NCBI RefSeq assembly: GCF_023051175.1
Contig: NZ_JALKII010000007.1
Span: 149,297 to 213,296, forward strand
Length of the DNA: 64,000 nt
Direction: 5' to 3'
Source of the DNA: Alcanivorax quisquiliarum
GTDB lineage: Bacteria; Pseudomonadota; Gammaproteobacteria; Pseudomonadales; Alcanivoracaceae
Each line of letters starts with the position of its first letter. Within the stretch, counting starts at the first letter, position 1. Of this stretch, positions 17,861-28,448 are shown piece after piece. The position numbers and the translations under genes are program-made. Below the pieces are notes generated by a model. The model made no database searches, was not told the origin of the DNA, and was given only the letters and a program-made list of their open reading frames with translations.

Positions 17861-18334
17861 TCAACGTAGCAGGTCCAGTACCCGCTGCTCCAGGCGGCGG
17901 ATGCTGTCGCGCACGTCTTGCTCATCATCCAGATACATGACGTGGAGGTAGAGCACCTTGCGGTCGCTGGAAACATCCAGGCCGAGTGTGCCTGGCGTCA
18001 GAGAGATCAGATTAGCGAGCACGGTAATTTCCACGTCGGTCTGAGCGATCAACGGTACGGCGATCACCGCCGGGCGCATGTGGTGGGTCGGTGTCAATAC
18101 GTCGTAGGCGACACGGAGGTTCGAGGTGAACAGCTCACGCAGGAAAAATCCGGTAAACCACACCAGTTTTGGTAATTTGCCGACGTAGCGGGCGAACTGG
18201 GGTTGATCGCGCAGGGCGAAGCCGAGAATGGCATAGCCCAGCAGCAGGCCGATCAGCAGGTTGGCCAGATTGAAATCGCCAGTGATACCGACCCAGATCA
18301 GCGCCAGGATGATATTCCAGGTCAGGGCGTTCAT
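17861..18334 (-). CDS. mnhE: Na+/H+ antiporter subunit E
   Basis: A 157-residue subunit E with N-terminal helices and a cytoplasmic alpha/beta tail. The hallmark [13 protein letters not shown] and the [11 protein letters not shown] stretch are present. The ATG overlaps the mnhD stop by four bases (ATGA), so it is translationally coupled. Subunit E is required for antiport in other Mrp systems. Confidence 0.94.
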   Translation of the reverse strand: MNALTWNIILALIWVGITGDFNLANLLIGLLLGYAILGFALRDQPQFARYVGKLPKLVWFTGFFLRELFTSNLRVAYDVLTPTHHMRPAVIAVPLIAQTDVEITVLANLISLTPGTLGLDVSSDRKVLYLHVMYLDDEQDVRDSIRRLEQRVLDLLR

Positions 18335-19845
18335 AGGCGCTCTCCCAGTACGGCCTCAATGTAGCGCGACGGGTCTAGCAGTTGCTCGGCAGAGCGCTGC
18401 GCAAGTTCGAATACCGGTTGCGCGCCGAGGCCGATGCACAGTGTCATCAGTGCCAAGGCCGCGATAGTGGCGTAAAGCGCTCGCAGGTCGCCGCTGGCGG
18501 GCCGGGTGGCGTTATCCTCCGTGGGTGCCGCTTTCCAAAACACTTCGGCCCAGATCTTGGTCATCGAATAAAGTGTCAGCAGGCCGACAACGAGCGCAGT
18601 GGCCACCAGCCACCAGGCGTTCGCTTCGATGCCGGCACGGATGACGATAAACTTGGCAAAGAATCCTGATAGCGGCGGCATGCCCGCCAGCGAGAATGCC
18701 GAGACCAGAAACAGGATGCCCAGCCATGGCTTGTCGCGATAGAGCCCGCCAAGATGTTTCAGCTCATAACTGCCTCGCAAGCAATAGACCAGACCGCTGA
18801 TGAGGAACAGGTTAGCCTTCACAATAATATGATGCACGATATAAAAGATGCCGCCCGTCAGCGCGAGCGGGGATAATGGCGCCAACGCCAGGCCCATGAT
18901 CATGTAGCCGATCTGGCTGATAATGTGGAACGAAAGAATACGCCGGAATTCGAACTGAGCGGCCGCGCCGAGCACCCCGGTCAGCATGGTCAGGCCGGCC
19001 ATCCAGACCAGCATCGCATGAGTGAGGCTGTCGCTGATATTGAATATCAGCGTGAAGACACGGAATAGCGCATACACTCCGACCTTTGTCAGCAAGCCGG
19101 CGAACAGTGCCGAGACGGCCACTTGCGGCGTGTGATAGGAGGCAGGTAACCAGAAGAAAAACGGGAATGCGGCCGCCTTGATGCCGAACGCCACGAAAAA
19201 GAGCATTGCCACGACGTTCACCAGCCCGGTGTCGTCGACGGTCGCGAGCTTGGCGGCGATATCGGCCATGTTCAACGTGCCTACCAGCCCATATAACAAG
19301 CCGATGGCGGACAGGAAGATCGCGGAGGACACCAGATTCAGCGTCACATACTTGATGGCACCTTCCATTTGCGCACGTTCGCCGCCCAGGATGAGCAACG
19401 CAAACGAGGCCACCAGCATCACCTCGAACCAGACATATAGATTGAAGATATCCCCGGTCAGGAACGCGCCGTTGACCCCAGCCAGCAACAGATGCAGTAG
19501 CGGGTAATAGCCGAAGCGTTCATGCCTTTCGCTGATCGTGCTCAACGAATAGATCGCGGTGGCGAAACCCGTTATTGCAGCGAGCAGCACCATGATGGCG
19601 GCGAGCAGATCGGCCACCAGCACGATGCCGAACGGGGCCGGCCAGCTGCCCATCTCCATGACCACAAAACCATCCTGCCAGACAGCATGCAGCAGCAGGA
19701 TGGAAGCCAGTAGCAGCAGCCCGGTACCGATGACCGCCAGCGCCCGCTGGACTCTGCGCGAGCGCCACCCGGTGACGGACAGTGCGCCGCTGAACAGCGG
19801 GATCAGTATTGGCAGGGCGATTGCAAGCGTCAGCGGGAAGCTCAA
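18331..19845 (-). CDS. mnhD: Na+/H+ antiporter subunit D
   Basis: A 504-residue, about 14-helix subunit homologous to complex I subunits NuoM/NuoN. It contains the proton-conducting Glu region ([15 protein letters not shown]) and the broken-helix Lys region ([37 protein letters not shown]). It probably forms one of the ion paths of the Mrp complex. It overlaps both neighbours by ATGA junctions. Confidence 0.95.
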   Translation of the reverse strand: MSFPLTLAIALPILIPLFSGALSVTGWRSRRVQRALAVIGTGLLLLASILLLHAVWQDGFVVMEMGSWPAPFGIVLVADLLAAIMVLLAAITGFATAIYSLSTISERHERFGYYPLLHLLLAGVNGAFLTGDIFNLYVWFEVMLVASFALLILGGERAQMEGAIKYVTLNLVSSAIFLSAIGLLYGLVGTLNMADIAAKLATVDDTGLVNVVAMLFFVAFGIKAAAFPFFFWLPASYHTPQVAVSALFAGLLTKVGVYALFRVFTLIFNISDSLTHAMLVWMAGLTMLTGVLGAAAQFEFRRILSFHIISQIGYMIMGLALAPLSPLALTGGIFYIVHHIIVKANLFLISGLVYCLRGSYELKHLGGLYRDKPWLGILFLVSAFSLAGMPPLSGFFAKFIVIRAGIEANAWWLVATALVVGLLTLYSMTKIWAEVFWKAAPTEDNATRPASGDLRALYATIAALALMTLCIGLGAQPVFELAQRSAEQLLDPSRYIEAVLGERL

Positions 19846-20189
19846 GTATCCGTACCCTTCATCCGGTTTATGTCATCCGCGCGCACGACGTCATAGGCCC
19901 GGCGAATCAGCACCACGGCAAAGGCCAGTACGCCGAAACCGATTACAATGGCTGTCAGAATCAGCGCCTGCGCCAGCGGGTCGGCGACCGGGCCTTCTGG
20001 TTGTAGCGCCCCCTCCGGTACCAGAGGGGGCGCGCCGCGCATCATGCCGGCGGTGGTGAATAACAACAGGTTGGCGGCGTTGGAAAGCAGAACCAGACCG
20101 ATCACCAGCTTCACGATCGAGCGGCGCAACATCATGTACGTCGCGGTGGCGTAGAGCACGCCGATGACAAACGCCATCAGGGTTTCCAT
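19842..20189 (-). CDS. mnhC: Na+/H+ antiporter subunit C
   Basis: A 115-residue, three-helix subunit related to NuoK. The central helix carries the family motif [18 protein letters not shown] and the third helix has [17 protein letters not shown]. The start overlaps the mnhB stop by one base (TGATG), and the stop overlaps mnhD (ATGA). Confidence 0.95.
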   Translation of the reverse strand: METLMAFVIGVLYATATYMMLRRSIVKLVIGLVLLSNAANLLLFTTAGMMRGAPPLVPEGALQPEGPVADPLAQALILTAIVIGFGVLAFAVVLIRRAYDVVRADDINRMKGTDT

Positions 20190-20611
20190 CAGCTTTCCTC
20201 CGCCAGGTTGAGCACAATAGTGAGCACCGAGCCGACCACCACCATATAGACGCCGAGGTCGAAGAACAGCGGTGTGCCGAGTTTCAGTTCACCCAACAGT
20301 GGCAATGTGATTTCGAACCAGAGAGCGGTGAAAAATGCTTCACCGAGCAGTGTGGAGGGCACCGCAGAAAGCACACCGGTAGTCAGCCCCCAGCCGATCA
20401 GATCACGCGGTGTGAGCCGCAGCACCCGCCGTGCCGCATTGGTGCCCATTACAAAAAGATGCAGCGACACAGCGGCCGCAGCCACCAGCCCGCCGATGAA
20501 ACCGCCGCCGGGTTCGTTGTGGCCGCGCAGCAGCAGGAAAAGAGAAAACAGCAACAACAGCGGCAGCAGGAAGCGCCCGGTAGTGCGCAGAATGAGCGAT
20601 TGCTGATTCAT
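20189..20611 (-). CDS. mnhB: Na+/H+ antiporter subunit B
   Basis: A 140-residue, four-helix subunit. The family motif [21 protein letters not shown] lies near residues 27-47. It is coupled to mnhA through an ATGA overlap. It is required for a complete Mrp complex together with the MnhB-like domain at the end of subunit A. Confidence 0.95.
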   Translation of the reverse strand: MNQQSLILRTTGRFLLPLLLLFSLFLLLRGHNEPGGGFIGGLVAAAAVSLHLFVMGTNAARRVLRLTPRDLIGWGLTTGVLSAVPSTLLGEAFFTALWFEITLPLLGELKLGTPLFFDLGVYMVVVGSVLTIVLNLAEES

Positions 20612-22917
20612 TCCTGGCCTCCCGAGCGAAGCTTGAGCATGGCAAAGATGCCGATCGCGGCCAGCGACAGCACGGCAATCTCACCGAGTGTATCCAGGCC
20701 GCGGAAATCCACCAGGATGACATTGACAATATTTCGCCCAAAGCCATCAGACACAGCGTGCTCGACAAAATACTGCGAGATGCTCGGGAAGTAGCGCGTG
20801 GCGGTTACCGCGAGGATCAACACGGTAAAGGTGCCGCCGACGATCACAGCGGTCAGTGCGTCCAACAGACGCAGCGGGCGCGAGGACAGCTTCAGAAAGC
20901 CCGGCAGCCGAAACAGCACCAGCACCAGCAGAATAACTGTCAGGGTTTCCACCAGCACCTGAGTGATGGCCAGATCCGGGGCGCTGAACATCACGTAAGT
21001 CAGTGCAACAGTGAAGCCGAGTGCGCCCAGCGCGGCAACCGCGCCCAGGCGCTCATTGGTGAGCACCGCAGCAATACTGGAGGCAGCAAGAACGGCTGCG
21101 ATCACATACTCGTAGAACGCGACACCGCTGAAATCCATGGCGATACGAATGCCAGACAGGTTCATGCTCAGCGCCGCCATGACCAGCACCACCATGGTGC
21201 CCAGCGTAGTCATCAGGTAGTAACGCAGATAACCGTTTTGCAGCACACGGGTCTGCCAGGCCGAAAAACGTACCAGCGCCTCCATGCCCATGGCGTACAG
21301 CCGTTCCGGGCCGAGCCGCCGGGCGAACCGCTCGCCAGCGTCAGTCATGCTGCGCCAGCGGCCCCAGTTGCAAAACAGAAGCGTACCCAGCAGCAGCGCT
21401 GCGATACTCATTACCAGGGCCGTGTTGACGCCGTGCCATAGCGCAAGCTCCGCCACGACAGCATGGCCGGCCGCTGCCGACGCGGCAGCGCTGAGTGCTT
21501 GCTCCGGTAATGCCGGCAACAGGCCGAAGCCGAGGCCCAGCAGCGCCAGCACCACCGGCCCGGCGAGCAGCGCAGGCCCGGGCGAGCGGAAAGCAGTGGG
21601 CAGCTCCGGCATGTCCCGGCGGATGAACCACGGCCAGATGCCGACCACCAGCGCGATGGTGATGCCTAACGTGGCGCTCAGAAAGGCAGCTACAGAGAAC
21701 ACCACAGCGAGCGCCGGCGCCCCCATGACGGATTCAAGCATCGTTTCCTTGGCGATAAAGCCGAACATCGGTGCCAGGCCGGCCAGCGACAACGCGGTAC
21801 CAACGGCGGCAGCGGCGGTGATCGGCAGCTGCCGCGCGAGGCCGCCCGTTTGCAGAAAATCCTTCGCGCCGGTACTGAAATCAATGACGCCCGCGATCAT
21901 GAACAGTGCCCCTTTGTAGAGCGCATGGGCCAGCAAAAACGCCATCGCTGCGATCAACGCCTGCTCGGTGCCGATACCGATCAGCATTGTCAGCGTGCCC
22001 AGTGCCATCACGGTGGAGTAGGCCAACATCTGCTTGATGCCGGTCGTCCGTGATGCGAGATAAACCCCCATCAGCATAGTGATGGCGCCGGTCAGGCCGA
22101 GCAGCCACAGCCAAGCGTCGTTGCCGCCCAGCGCCGGCTGCAGCCGGGCCAGCAGATAAACGCCTGCTTTCACCATGGTGGCCGAGTGCAGGTAGGCCGA
22201 AACGGGCGTAGGCGCCGCCATGGCGTTGGGCAGCCAGAAGTGAAACGGGTATTGAGCCGATTTGGTGAAAGCGCCGACAAGAATCAGTAACAACATGGGC
22301 AAGAACAGCGGGTGGGCTTGCAGCGCCTCGCGCTCGCTGAGCAACTGTGACAGCTCGAAACTCCCCCCGGCCAGCCCGAGGAGAATCAGGCCAGTCATCA
22401 GTGCCAGCCCGCCGCCAGCGGTGATGAAGAACCCCTGTAGTGCCGCCGCGCGCGTCTTCGCATCTTCGTGATTGAAGCCGATCAGCAGGTAGGAGGTGAT
22501 GCTGGTCAGCTCCCAGAACACAAACAGGCCGATCAGGTTGTCGGAAAGCACAAGGCCCAACATCGACGCCATGAAGCACAGCAGCAGCGCGTACAGCCGG
22601 CCAAGTGCCGGATGATCGCCCAGGTAGCGGCCGGTATATATCAGAATGAAAGTACCGATACCGGTAATCAGCAGGGCAAACAGCAACGACAGGCCATCGA
22701 GCATGAAGCTCAGCCGGATATCCAGCCCGGCAACCCAGGGCTGGCTTTCAAGGAGCATCGCCCCGGCGCTGATGGCGGGTAGTTGCTGTGCAAAATAGAA
22801 AAACAGGCAAGCGGGGAAGAGCGCAAACAGTAAACCGCTGTGGCGGGGGGGGATATGGCGATGTACCAGCGGGGCCAGAGCGGCGACAAAGAAACCTGAG
22901 AGCACAGTTAGCAGCAT
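20608..22917 (-). CDS. mnhA: Na+/H+ antiporter subunit A
   Basis: A 769-residue subunit. The N-terminal 500 residues are NuoL-like ([59 protein letters not shown]), carrying conserved Glu, Lys and His of the ion channel. The C-terminal 200 residues are MnhB/MbhE-like ([22 protein letters not shown]). I chose the ATG at 22917 behind CGGAGA, giving [10 protein letters not shown]; an upstream ATG at 22989 would add an unlikely Arg/Pro-rich leader. It heads the seven-gene operon mnhABCDEFG, which exports Na+ in exchange for H+ and supports alkali and salt tolerance. Confidence 0.95.
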   Translation of the reverse strand: MLLTVLSGFFVAALAPLVHRHIPPRHSGLLFALFPACLFFYFAQQLPAISAGAMLLESQPWVAGLDIRLSFMLDGLSLLFALLITGIGTFILIYTGRYLGDHPALGRLYALLLCFMASMLGLVLSDNLIGLFVFWELTSITSYLLIGFNHEDAKTRAAALQGFFITAGGGLALMTGLILLGLAGGSFELSQLLSEREALQAHPLFLPMLLLILVGAFTKSAQYPFHFWLPNAMAAPTPVSAYLHSATMVKAGVYLLARLQPALGGNDAWLWLLGLTGAITMLMGVYLASRTTGIKQMLAYSTVMALGTLTMLIGIGTEQALIAAMAFLLAHALYKGALFMIAGVIDFSTGAKDFLQTGGLARQLPITAAAAVGTALSLAGLAPMFGFIAKETMLESVMGAPALAVVFSVAAFLSATLGITIALVVGIWPWFIRRDMPELPTAFRSPGPALLAGPVVLALLGLGFGLLPALPEQALSAAASAAAGHAVVAELALWHGVNTALVMSIAALLLGTLLFCNWGRWRSMTDAGERFARRLGPERLYAMGMEALVRFSAWQTRVLQNGYLRYYLMTTLGTMVVLVMAALSMNLSGIRIAMDFSGVAFYEYVIAAVLAASSIAAVLTNERLGAVAALGALGFTVALTYVMFSAPDLAITQVLVETLTVILLVLVLFRLPGFLKLSSRPLRLLDALTAVIVGGTFTVLILAVTATRYFPSISQYFVEHAVSDGFGRNIVNVILVDFRGLDTLGEIAVLSLAAIGIFAMLKLRSGGQE

Positions 22918-23039
22918 AAGTCTCCGTTTTCCCGGCGCGCACCGAATGTCCGGCCTCGTGGCTCGCCGGGCATCGGGCCGCGCCGGCACGGGCCTGGCGG
23001 CACTGAAATGAGGGGCACAACAGCTCGATTCTAACGGTC

Positions 23040-23059
23040 GTTTGCAGCCGCCTGCAAAC
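23040..23059. promoter_or_regulatory. Perfect inverted repeat upstream of mnhA (candidate operator)
   Basis: GTTTGCAG-CCGC-CTGCAAAC, two perfect 8-bp arms about 120 bases before the mnhA start. An AT-rich run that could hold a -10 element (TTATATATAG on the minus strand) lies just upstream near 23,070-23,080. A regulator binding here would sit just after the transcription start. The regulator is unknown. Confidence 0.4.
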
Positions 23060-23135
23060 CGCGCCCTGATCGCTATCTATATATAAGTACAAGGAAAATC
23101 GGAGGTTTTAGCGGGAAGGAGTACGCGGCTGCTCC

Positions 23136-24479
23136 TCACAGTCGGCCGGCTTGCCGCAAGCTCACATACAACTGGTTGAGGCGCGTGGGCAAGGTGTCCG
23201 GCGTGCCATCGATCACCTGCACGCCCGCGTGGCGCAGGCGCCCGTACAAGGCTTGCCGCGCCTGCTGATAACCCGCATCGGTGGCGATCTGCAAGGCATG
23301 CTCCGCAACGTTGACCGGCGCCCGCGCCAGCGCCTGTTGTGCCGGCAATTGCATATCGCCGATCATCAGCCGGTAACGGCCCGCCAGCAGCCGCACGGCC
23401 AGCAGCAAGTCGTCTTCATCATCCGGTTGCAGGCGCGTGATGAGTACCACCAGCGCTTGCCGCCGCCAGCGCCGCATCAGCTCGCTGGCGGCAGTGCTGT
23501 AATCGCTGTTGGTATCTGCCGGCTGCAACGGATACACCTGCCCCAGCAGGCGGCTCAATGCCGTGCGGCTGGCCAGTGGCGGCACCCACAACGGCTGCTC
23601 GGCGGCGCACAGCAGCAGGCCCGGCCGGTCGCCCTGATCAAGCGCGGTCGAGGCCATCAGCAATGCCGCATCCAGAGCGTGATCGAACACACTGCGGGTG
23701 CCGATCAGCGGCGCCAGACGCCGGCTGCCATCCAGCAGCAGGATCAGATGGCGCTGCTGTTCATCACGATATTCACGGCTGATCAGGTTGCCGCGCCGGA
23801 CGGTGGCGGGCCAGTCGATCTGCCGCAGGGTGTCGCCGGCCCGATAGTCGCGCAGCTGATGAAATTCCTGCCCATCGCCGCCGGTGCGACGCAAATGCCG
23901 GCCGGGGCGGTGCCGGGTTTGTGGCGCGGCAGCAAGCGGCTCGGTGCTCAGAAAAGAAAAATCGGGATACACCGGCACCTCAGTGCTGGCCGCGATCACA
24001 TGCCGGCGCAGCCACAGGCCAGCCGGGCTGGGGCACCACAGATGGATATCGCCAAACTGCGCCACGCCACGGCGCGCTGGCCGATAAACATACTGCAACC
24101 GCGTTGTTTGCCCCGGTCGTGGGGTCGATGGCGGCATCAGCGCCAGCGGCATACCGGTCTGGTCATCATCGCCGGGATGCTGATCCAGCAGCAGCGTGCC
24201 GGGGCGCCAGTCGCTGCGATCCAGATTGATCTCGATAATACCCGGCCGGCCTGCCGCCAGTGCCGAGGGCAACGTCCGCGTTGCGGCGGGTGCCAGCTCA
24301 CGCCGGCTGCGCCAGGCATCGCAGCCGGCCAGTATGGCCAGTAACAGCCCGGCCGCGAGCCACAGCGATGTCAGCGGCGCACGCAGGCTGGCATCGGCCA
24401 GTGGCGCCAGCGCCGCCAGCAGTGCCAGCCCGGCCCAGCCGGCGATCGCCAGCAACAGCCGCCGTGCCGGAATCATCAT
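23136..24479 (-). CDS. DUF58 domain protein
   Basis: A 447-residue protein with two N-terminal membrane helices (about residues 8-50) and a C-terminal vWA-like DUF58 region. The DUF58 signature FHQLRDYRAGDTLRQIDWPATVRRG is followed by LISREYRDEQQRHLILLLDGSRRL, which contains a MIDAS-like DGSR. Its ATG overlaps the MoxR stop (ATGA). MoxR, DUF58 and membrane partners recur together as a chaperone-like system; the client is unknown. Confidence 0.92.
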   Translation of the reverse strand: MMIPARRLLLAIAGWAGLALLAALAPLADASLRAPLTSLWLAAGLLLAILAGCDAWRSRRELAPAATRTLPSALAAGRPGIIEINLDRSDWRPGTLLLDQHPGDDDQTGMPLALMPPSTPRPGQTTRLQYVYRPARRGVAQFGDIHLWCPSPAGLWLRRHVIAASTEVPVYPDFSFLSTEPLAAAPQTRHRPGRHLRRTGGDGQEFHQLRDYRAGDTLRQIDWPATVRRGNLISREYRDEQQRHLILLLDGSRRLAPLIGTRSVFDHALDAALLMASTALDQGDRPGLLLCAAEQPLWVPPLASRTALSRLLGQVYPLQPADTNSDYSTAASELMRRWRRQALVVLITRLQPDDEDDLLLAVRLLAGRYRLMIGDMQLPAQQALARAPVNVAEHALQIATDAGYQQARQALYGRLRHAGVQVIDGTPDTLPTRLNQLYVSLRQAGRL

Positions 24480-25483
24480 TGGCGCGGCGCCGGCACGGCA
24501 TCCAGCAGGCGATCAAGCAGCGGCTCCATGCGCAAGCCCTCGATCTCCGCATCGGCACTCAGGCACAAGCGATGGCGCAGCACCGGCCGCGCCACCGCCT
24601 TGATGTCGTCCGGCGTCACAAAATCACGGCCATCGAGCAGCGCGTGGGCGCGGCCGGCGCGGGTCATGGCAATGCTGGCACGCGGGCTTGCGCCACGCGC
24701 CAGGCCCGGAAAATCCCGGCTCTGCCGTGCCAGCCGCACGGCGTAGTCCAGCACCGCATTATCCAGCGACAGCCGCCGTACCGCAGCCTGCATCGCCAGC
24801 ACCCCGGCGGCATCGGTAATCTGCGCCAGGCTCGCCACCGCCAGGCTGTCGCCGATGGTGCCATCGAGCACCATGCGCACCAGCCGCTGCTCCTGCTCGG
24901 CGTCCGGGTAATCAATCAGCACCTTGAAAAGAAAGCGATCCAGCTCGGCCTCCGGCAGCGGGTAAGTGCCTTCCTGATCAATCGGATTCTGGGTCGCCAG
25001 CACCATGAACGGCTCGGCCAGCGCAAAGGCGCTGCCCTCGATGGTGATTTGCCGCTCCTGCATGACTTCCAGCAGCGCTGCCTGGGTTTTCGCCGGGGCG
25101 CGGTTGATTTCGTCGGCCAGCAACAGCTGCGTGAACGCTGGCCCCTTTCGCATGCGAAAACGCTCGCTTTTCGGGTCGTAGATTGCATGCCCGGTAATGT
25201 CCGTCGGCATCAGATCCGGCGTGAACTGAATCCGGGCGGAATCCAGCGCCAGGCACCGCGACAGCGCCCGCACCAGCAGCGTCTTGCCCAGGCCGGGCAC
25301 GCCTTCGATCAGCACATGCCCGCCGGTGAGCAGCGCCAGCAGTATCTCGCGCACCACCTCCCGCTGGCCCACCAATACCTGATTCAGCGCCTGCTCCAGC
25401 CGCGAGGCCAGAGCGGCCGCATCGGCCAGCGGCATCGGCGCGGCAGCAGCCGGGGTAACGCGATCGTCTGAATGTTGCGTCAC
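24476..25483 (-). CDS. MoxR-family AAA+ ATPase
   Basis: A 335-residue cytoplasmic AAA+ ATPase. Walker A is GVPGLGKT (residues 61-68), Walker B is LLLADEINRAPAKTQ with Asp124-Glu125, and sensor 1 is ATQNPIDQEGTYPLPEAELDRF. MoxR proteins are thought to act with vWA/DUF58 partners to mature or insert metal cofactors or to remodel complexes. I chose the GTG at 25483, seven bases after AGGAG; it overlaps the upstream stop in a GTGA junction. A longer open frame to 25717 lies inside the upstream gene and is unlikely. Confidence 0.94.
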   Translation of the reverse strand: MTQHSDDRVTPAAAAPMPLADAAALASRLEQALNQVLVGQREVVREILLALLTGGHVLIEGVPGLGKTLLVRALSRCLALDSARIQFTPDLMPTDITGHAIYDPKSERFRMRKGPAFTQLLLADEINRAPAKTQAALLEVMQERQITIEGSAFALAEPFMVLATQNPIDQEGTYPLPEAELDRFLFKVLIDYPDAEQEQRLVRMVLDGTIGDSLAVASLAQITDAAGVLAMQAAVRRLSLDNAVLDYAVRLARQSRDFPGLARGASPRASIAMTRAGRAHALLDGRDFVTPDDIKAVARPVLRHRLCLSADAEIEGLRMEPLLDRLLDAVPAPRQ

Positions 25484-26964
25484 AGGGTTCTCCTGAGTTG
25501 TTGCAAGGTAGCCACCAGATCGGTGAATTCGGCCAGCGTCCGCGGGCGGGCACCCAGTGCCCGTTGCACCTGAGCCTCGGTGCACGCGCTCAGGCGCGCT
25601 GCCGTGGCAATCTCGCTGGCATGGCTGGCATCTTGCGCAGGGCGATGGCGTTGCATCAGTCGCCGCACCTCGGTGCGCAGCGGCGCCAGCAACGCATCCG
25701 CATTGCCCGTGCGCCACAGCAGCCGGCCGCTGGCCAGCAGATGATCCAGAAAATCACCCGGCTGGCCGGTGGCCTCATCACGCTGCACCTGCCGGCGCGG
25801 CAACTGCCGCCATACGAGCAGCACCAGCAGCAGCGCCAGAGAAAACGCCAGCGGGGCAGCATGGCGCCAGAGCCAGGCCGGCAGGCGCTCCATCTGCACC
25901 CCGCGCACAAACCACACCTGGCGATGCTCGCGGGTAAAATAATCGAGCAGCTCGGCGTGATCCAGATAATGCAATTGGTCGTTGCGCCAGGGGCCGAGAT
26001 CGGCGGTGACCAGCAAGCGGCCGGCGCCGATCCTGAACTGCACCAGGTGCGGGCCTTGTCGGCTTTCGGAGTGGGCCGTCAGCGTGGCGCCCAGCGCCGA
26101 GAGCCGGCCGCGCAAGTAATGCAGCTGCCGCGTGGCGTCATCATGGCTGGCCCAAACGCCGCCCTTGTCTTCGGGTGTCGGCGCGGCCTTGGGCTCGCCG
26201 GGCAAATAGACCGTGCCGGCATTTTTTTCACGGTGCAGCATATTTTCGTGATCGGGCGTAGCCGCTTTTTCCGTGGCGTCGTCGTTGGGTATGGCCTGCT
26301 CGGCCAGTACCGTCATCACTGTCAGCACCACATCAGGCGCAAAGCCGACATAGCGCACGCCATCGTGGGTCTCCACCTCGGTGTCCTGCCAGCGCAGCGG
26401 GTTATCGCACAACAGGCGGCGGCATTCCTCCGTCATCGCCGGATCATCCGCCGCATGGCACAGGCGCTGAAACAGATTGCCCGCAGGCGATAACCAATCG
26501 CCGAAAAACGCCTCGAACCCAGCGTCGGGCTGAGCGTTTTCCGGTGCCCGCTGCGCTGTCAGCGAAAGCGGGAACAACAGCGGGTCGTGCCGTTGCCAGC
26601 GCGCATCGTCTGCGGCGTATTCCTGATCGAGATTCGCCATCGGCGCCGCCTGCACCAGCATCATGCCGCCCTCGGCCAGCCATTGGTAAAGCGCTTCAAT
26701 TTGCGCAGTGCCCAGGCCGCTGCGGTGCTGATCCATAATGATCAGCGTGTCGTGGCCAGGCAGCGGAAACAGCCCCGGCGTGCCGAGCAGATAACGCACC
26801 TTGCGGCCGCGTGCCTCCAGCAGGGTGCCGGCTGCCAGCATCGGATTGCGCAACACCTCGCCCTCTGGCGGCACATGCACCACATGGCTGCGCCGCTCGA
26901 AACGGCTGGCGCAATAGATCGCCAGCGCAACCAGCGCCAGAACAAGCAGCAGGCGCCAGCGCAT
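25480..26964 (-). CDS. DUF4350-like membrane protein
   Basis: A 494-residue protein with an N-terminal membrane anchor (residues 3-18), a large extracytoplasmic domain resembling DUF4350 (a GATase-like fold: TLIIMDQHRSGLGTAQIEALYQWLAEGGMMLV; ATLTAHS; RLLVTADLGPWRND), a second helix near residue 378 and a cytoplasmic C-terminal tail. It is the usual partner of MoxR/DUF58/DUF4129 genes. Its stop shares one base region with the next start. No catalytic triad is evident. Confidence 0.78.
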   Translation of the reverse strand: MRWRLLLVLALVALAIYCASRFERRSHVVHVPPEGEVLRNPMLAAGTLLEARGRKVRYLLGTPGLFPLPGHDTLIIMDQHRSGLGTAQIEALYQWLAEGGMMLVQAAPMANLDQEYAADDARWQRHDPLLFPLSLTAQRAPENAQPDAGFEAFFGDWLSPAGNLFQRLCHAADDPAMTEECRRLLCDNPLRWQDTEVETHDGVRYVGFAPDVVLTVMTVLAEQAIPNDDATEKAATPDHENMLHREKNAGTVYLPGEPKAAPTPEDKGGVWASHDDATRQLHYLRGRLSALGATLTAHSESRQGPHLVQFRIGAGRLLVTADLGPWRNDQLHYLDHAELLDYFTREHRQVWFVRGVQMERLPAWLWRHAAPLAFSLALLLVLLVWRQLPRRQVQRDEATGQPGDFLDHLLASGRLLWRTGNADALLAPLRTEVRRLMQRHRPAQDASHASEIATAARLSACTEAQVQRALGARPRTLAEFTDLVATLQQLRRTL

Positions 26965-28448
26965 CAGGCCGGGCCCTCGCCGGGCAACTGCCCGCTGTGC
27001 TGCCAGTCTTTCAATAGCGCCAGAATGTGCTCGTCCGCCGCCGGCTGGCGGCCCCAGGCGGTGCGCACCCAGGCCGGCGTCAGCCGCGCCAGAAAGCCCG
27101 TCAGCGGGTCATCCGGCTGTGTCTGTTGTAGCTGGCGCAGCACGTCCCCCTCCGTGGCTCCGGCGCTGATGCGCAAGCCGTGGCGCTGGTGCAGCTCCGC
27201 CAGCGTGGCGCGATAGAGCAGGCTCAGGGCGCGGCGGCGATCGCCCTCATGCAGCGCTTCGCGAATGGCCGCCGCCACATCAACGGGCAAGCTTTCCGGC
27301 GCCAGCGACAGACCCTGAATAACAAGCGGCGCTCGCGGGCGCGTTGGCGCTGGCCGGGCCGGCACCGCCAGCCTGTGGCGCTGCGACCACAGCAGCCACA
27401 GCATCACAGCGATCAGCGCAGCCCAGGCCAGCACGCGCAGCAACTCACCCAGCCAGGGCAGCGTGCCCAGCGGTCGTGATGCCGGCTCGCGTTCGAACAG
27501 CTTGCGCAACAAGGTGTCGAAAAAGTTGCTGCTGTCGCCCGAGGGTGGCTGCTTCCAGCGCCAGGCTTGCTCCGTCTGCATGGGCATATAAGGCTCGCCG
27601 GCAAGAATCTCCACCGCCTGATCGCGCACCGAAGGCTCGGCGGCTTCCAGCGTGGGGGCCAGGCACAGCAGCGGCAGCAGCAGCGCCAGCGCCGGCGCGA
27701 TATGCGCCGCACGGCGGCGGCCGATGTCGCCCAGCCCCGGCTCCAGATCCCAGCCTTCCAGCCAGGTGCGTTTGTTCAGATACAGCGCAAAACCGCAGCA
27801 GACATACAGCGGTTGCAGCAGCGTCATGGCCAGATACCAGGCCACCAGCATGGCCGCGCCAAACGCATTGGCCTGATCATCAAGCCAGTATTCCAGCGTC
27901 AGGCTGGCCTCCCACGGAAACAGCACCCAGGCCAGCACCACCAGGCTGGCGGCCAGGCCCTGTTCCAGATGCACCGTCAATAGCGTCAGCGCGCCGCCGT
28001 GAGAAGAGGGCGGCAGCGCCAGCACCTGCAACCGTTGCCGGGTTTGTTTGCGCGGGGCTTTTTCCAGCTGGAACACCGGCGTGTGATAACTGCGTGACGG
28101 GCTCAACCGGCGCCAGGTCAGTTGATCGAACAGATAAGAAAATCCATAACGGGGGAATTGCCGCAGCAGCGTCAGTGGTGCTGTGCGCTCGCCGAACAGC
28201 GCACGGGCGCAGTATTCCAGCAGCGGGCGCTCCCACAGCGGCTTGAGCCACCAGAACAGCAGCGGCGCCAGTGCGCTTTGCCAGCCCGGCCACAGCCACC
28301 ACAACGCCAGCGCCGGCAGCAACGTGGTGAGCAACCACACCGTCGTCAGCGGCGCCCACCAGCGGCGATACATGCGCGTGCCCAGATCAATCGCCTGCCA
28401 GGCGCTGCGCGGCGCAATGCGCGCCTGATGCCGGGGTGCATCGCTCAT
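26964..28448 (-). CDS. DUF4129-like membrane protein
   Basis: A 494-residue protein with at least six predicted membrane helices. A periplasmic stretch (about residues 285-345) is followed by a last helix (LGELLRVLAWAALIAVMLWLLW) and a C-terminal cytoplasmic DUF4129-type domain with the pattern REALHEGDRRRALSLLYRATLAELHQRHG. DUF4129 proteins cluster with MoxR and transglutaminase-like genes. The function is unknown. The start ATG overlaps the SpoIIM-like stop. Confidence 0.75.
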   Translation of the reverse strand: MSDAPRHQARIAPRSAWQAIDLGTRMYRRWWAPLTTVWLLTTLLPALALWWLWPGWQSALAPLLFWWLKPLWERPLLEYCARALFGERTAPLTLLRQFPRYGFSYLFDQLTWRRLSPSRSYHTPVFQLEKAPRKQTRQRLQVLALPPSSHGGALTLLTVHLEQGLAASLVVLAWVLFPWEASLTLEYWLDDQANAFGAAMLVAWYLAMTLLQPLYVCCGFALYLNKRTWLEGWDLEPGLGDIGRRRAAHIAPALALLLPLLCLAPTLEAAEPSVRDQAVEILAGEPYMPMQTEQAWRWKQPPSGDSSNFFDTLLRKLFEREPASRPLGTLPWLGELLRVLAWAALIAVMLWLLWSQRHRLAVPARPAPTRPRAPLVIQGLSLAPESLPVDVAAAIREALHEGDRRRALSLLYRATLAELHQRHGLRISAGATEGDVLRQLQQTQPDDPLTGFLARLTPAWVRTAWGRQPAADEHILALLKDWQHSGQLPGEGPA

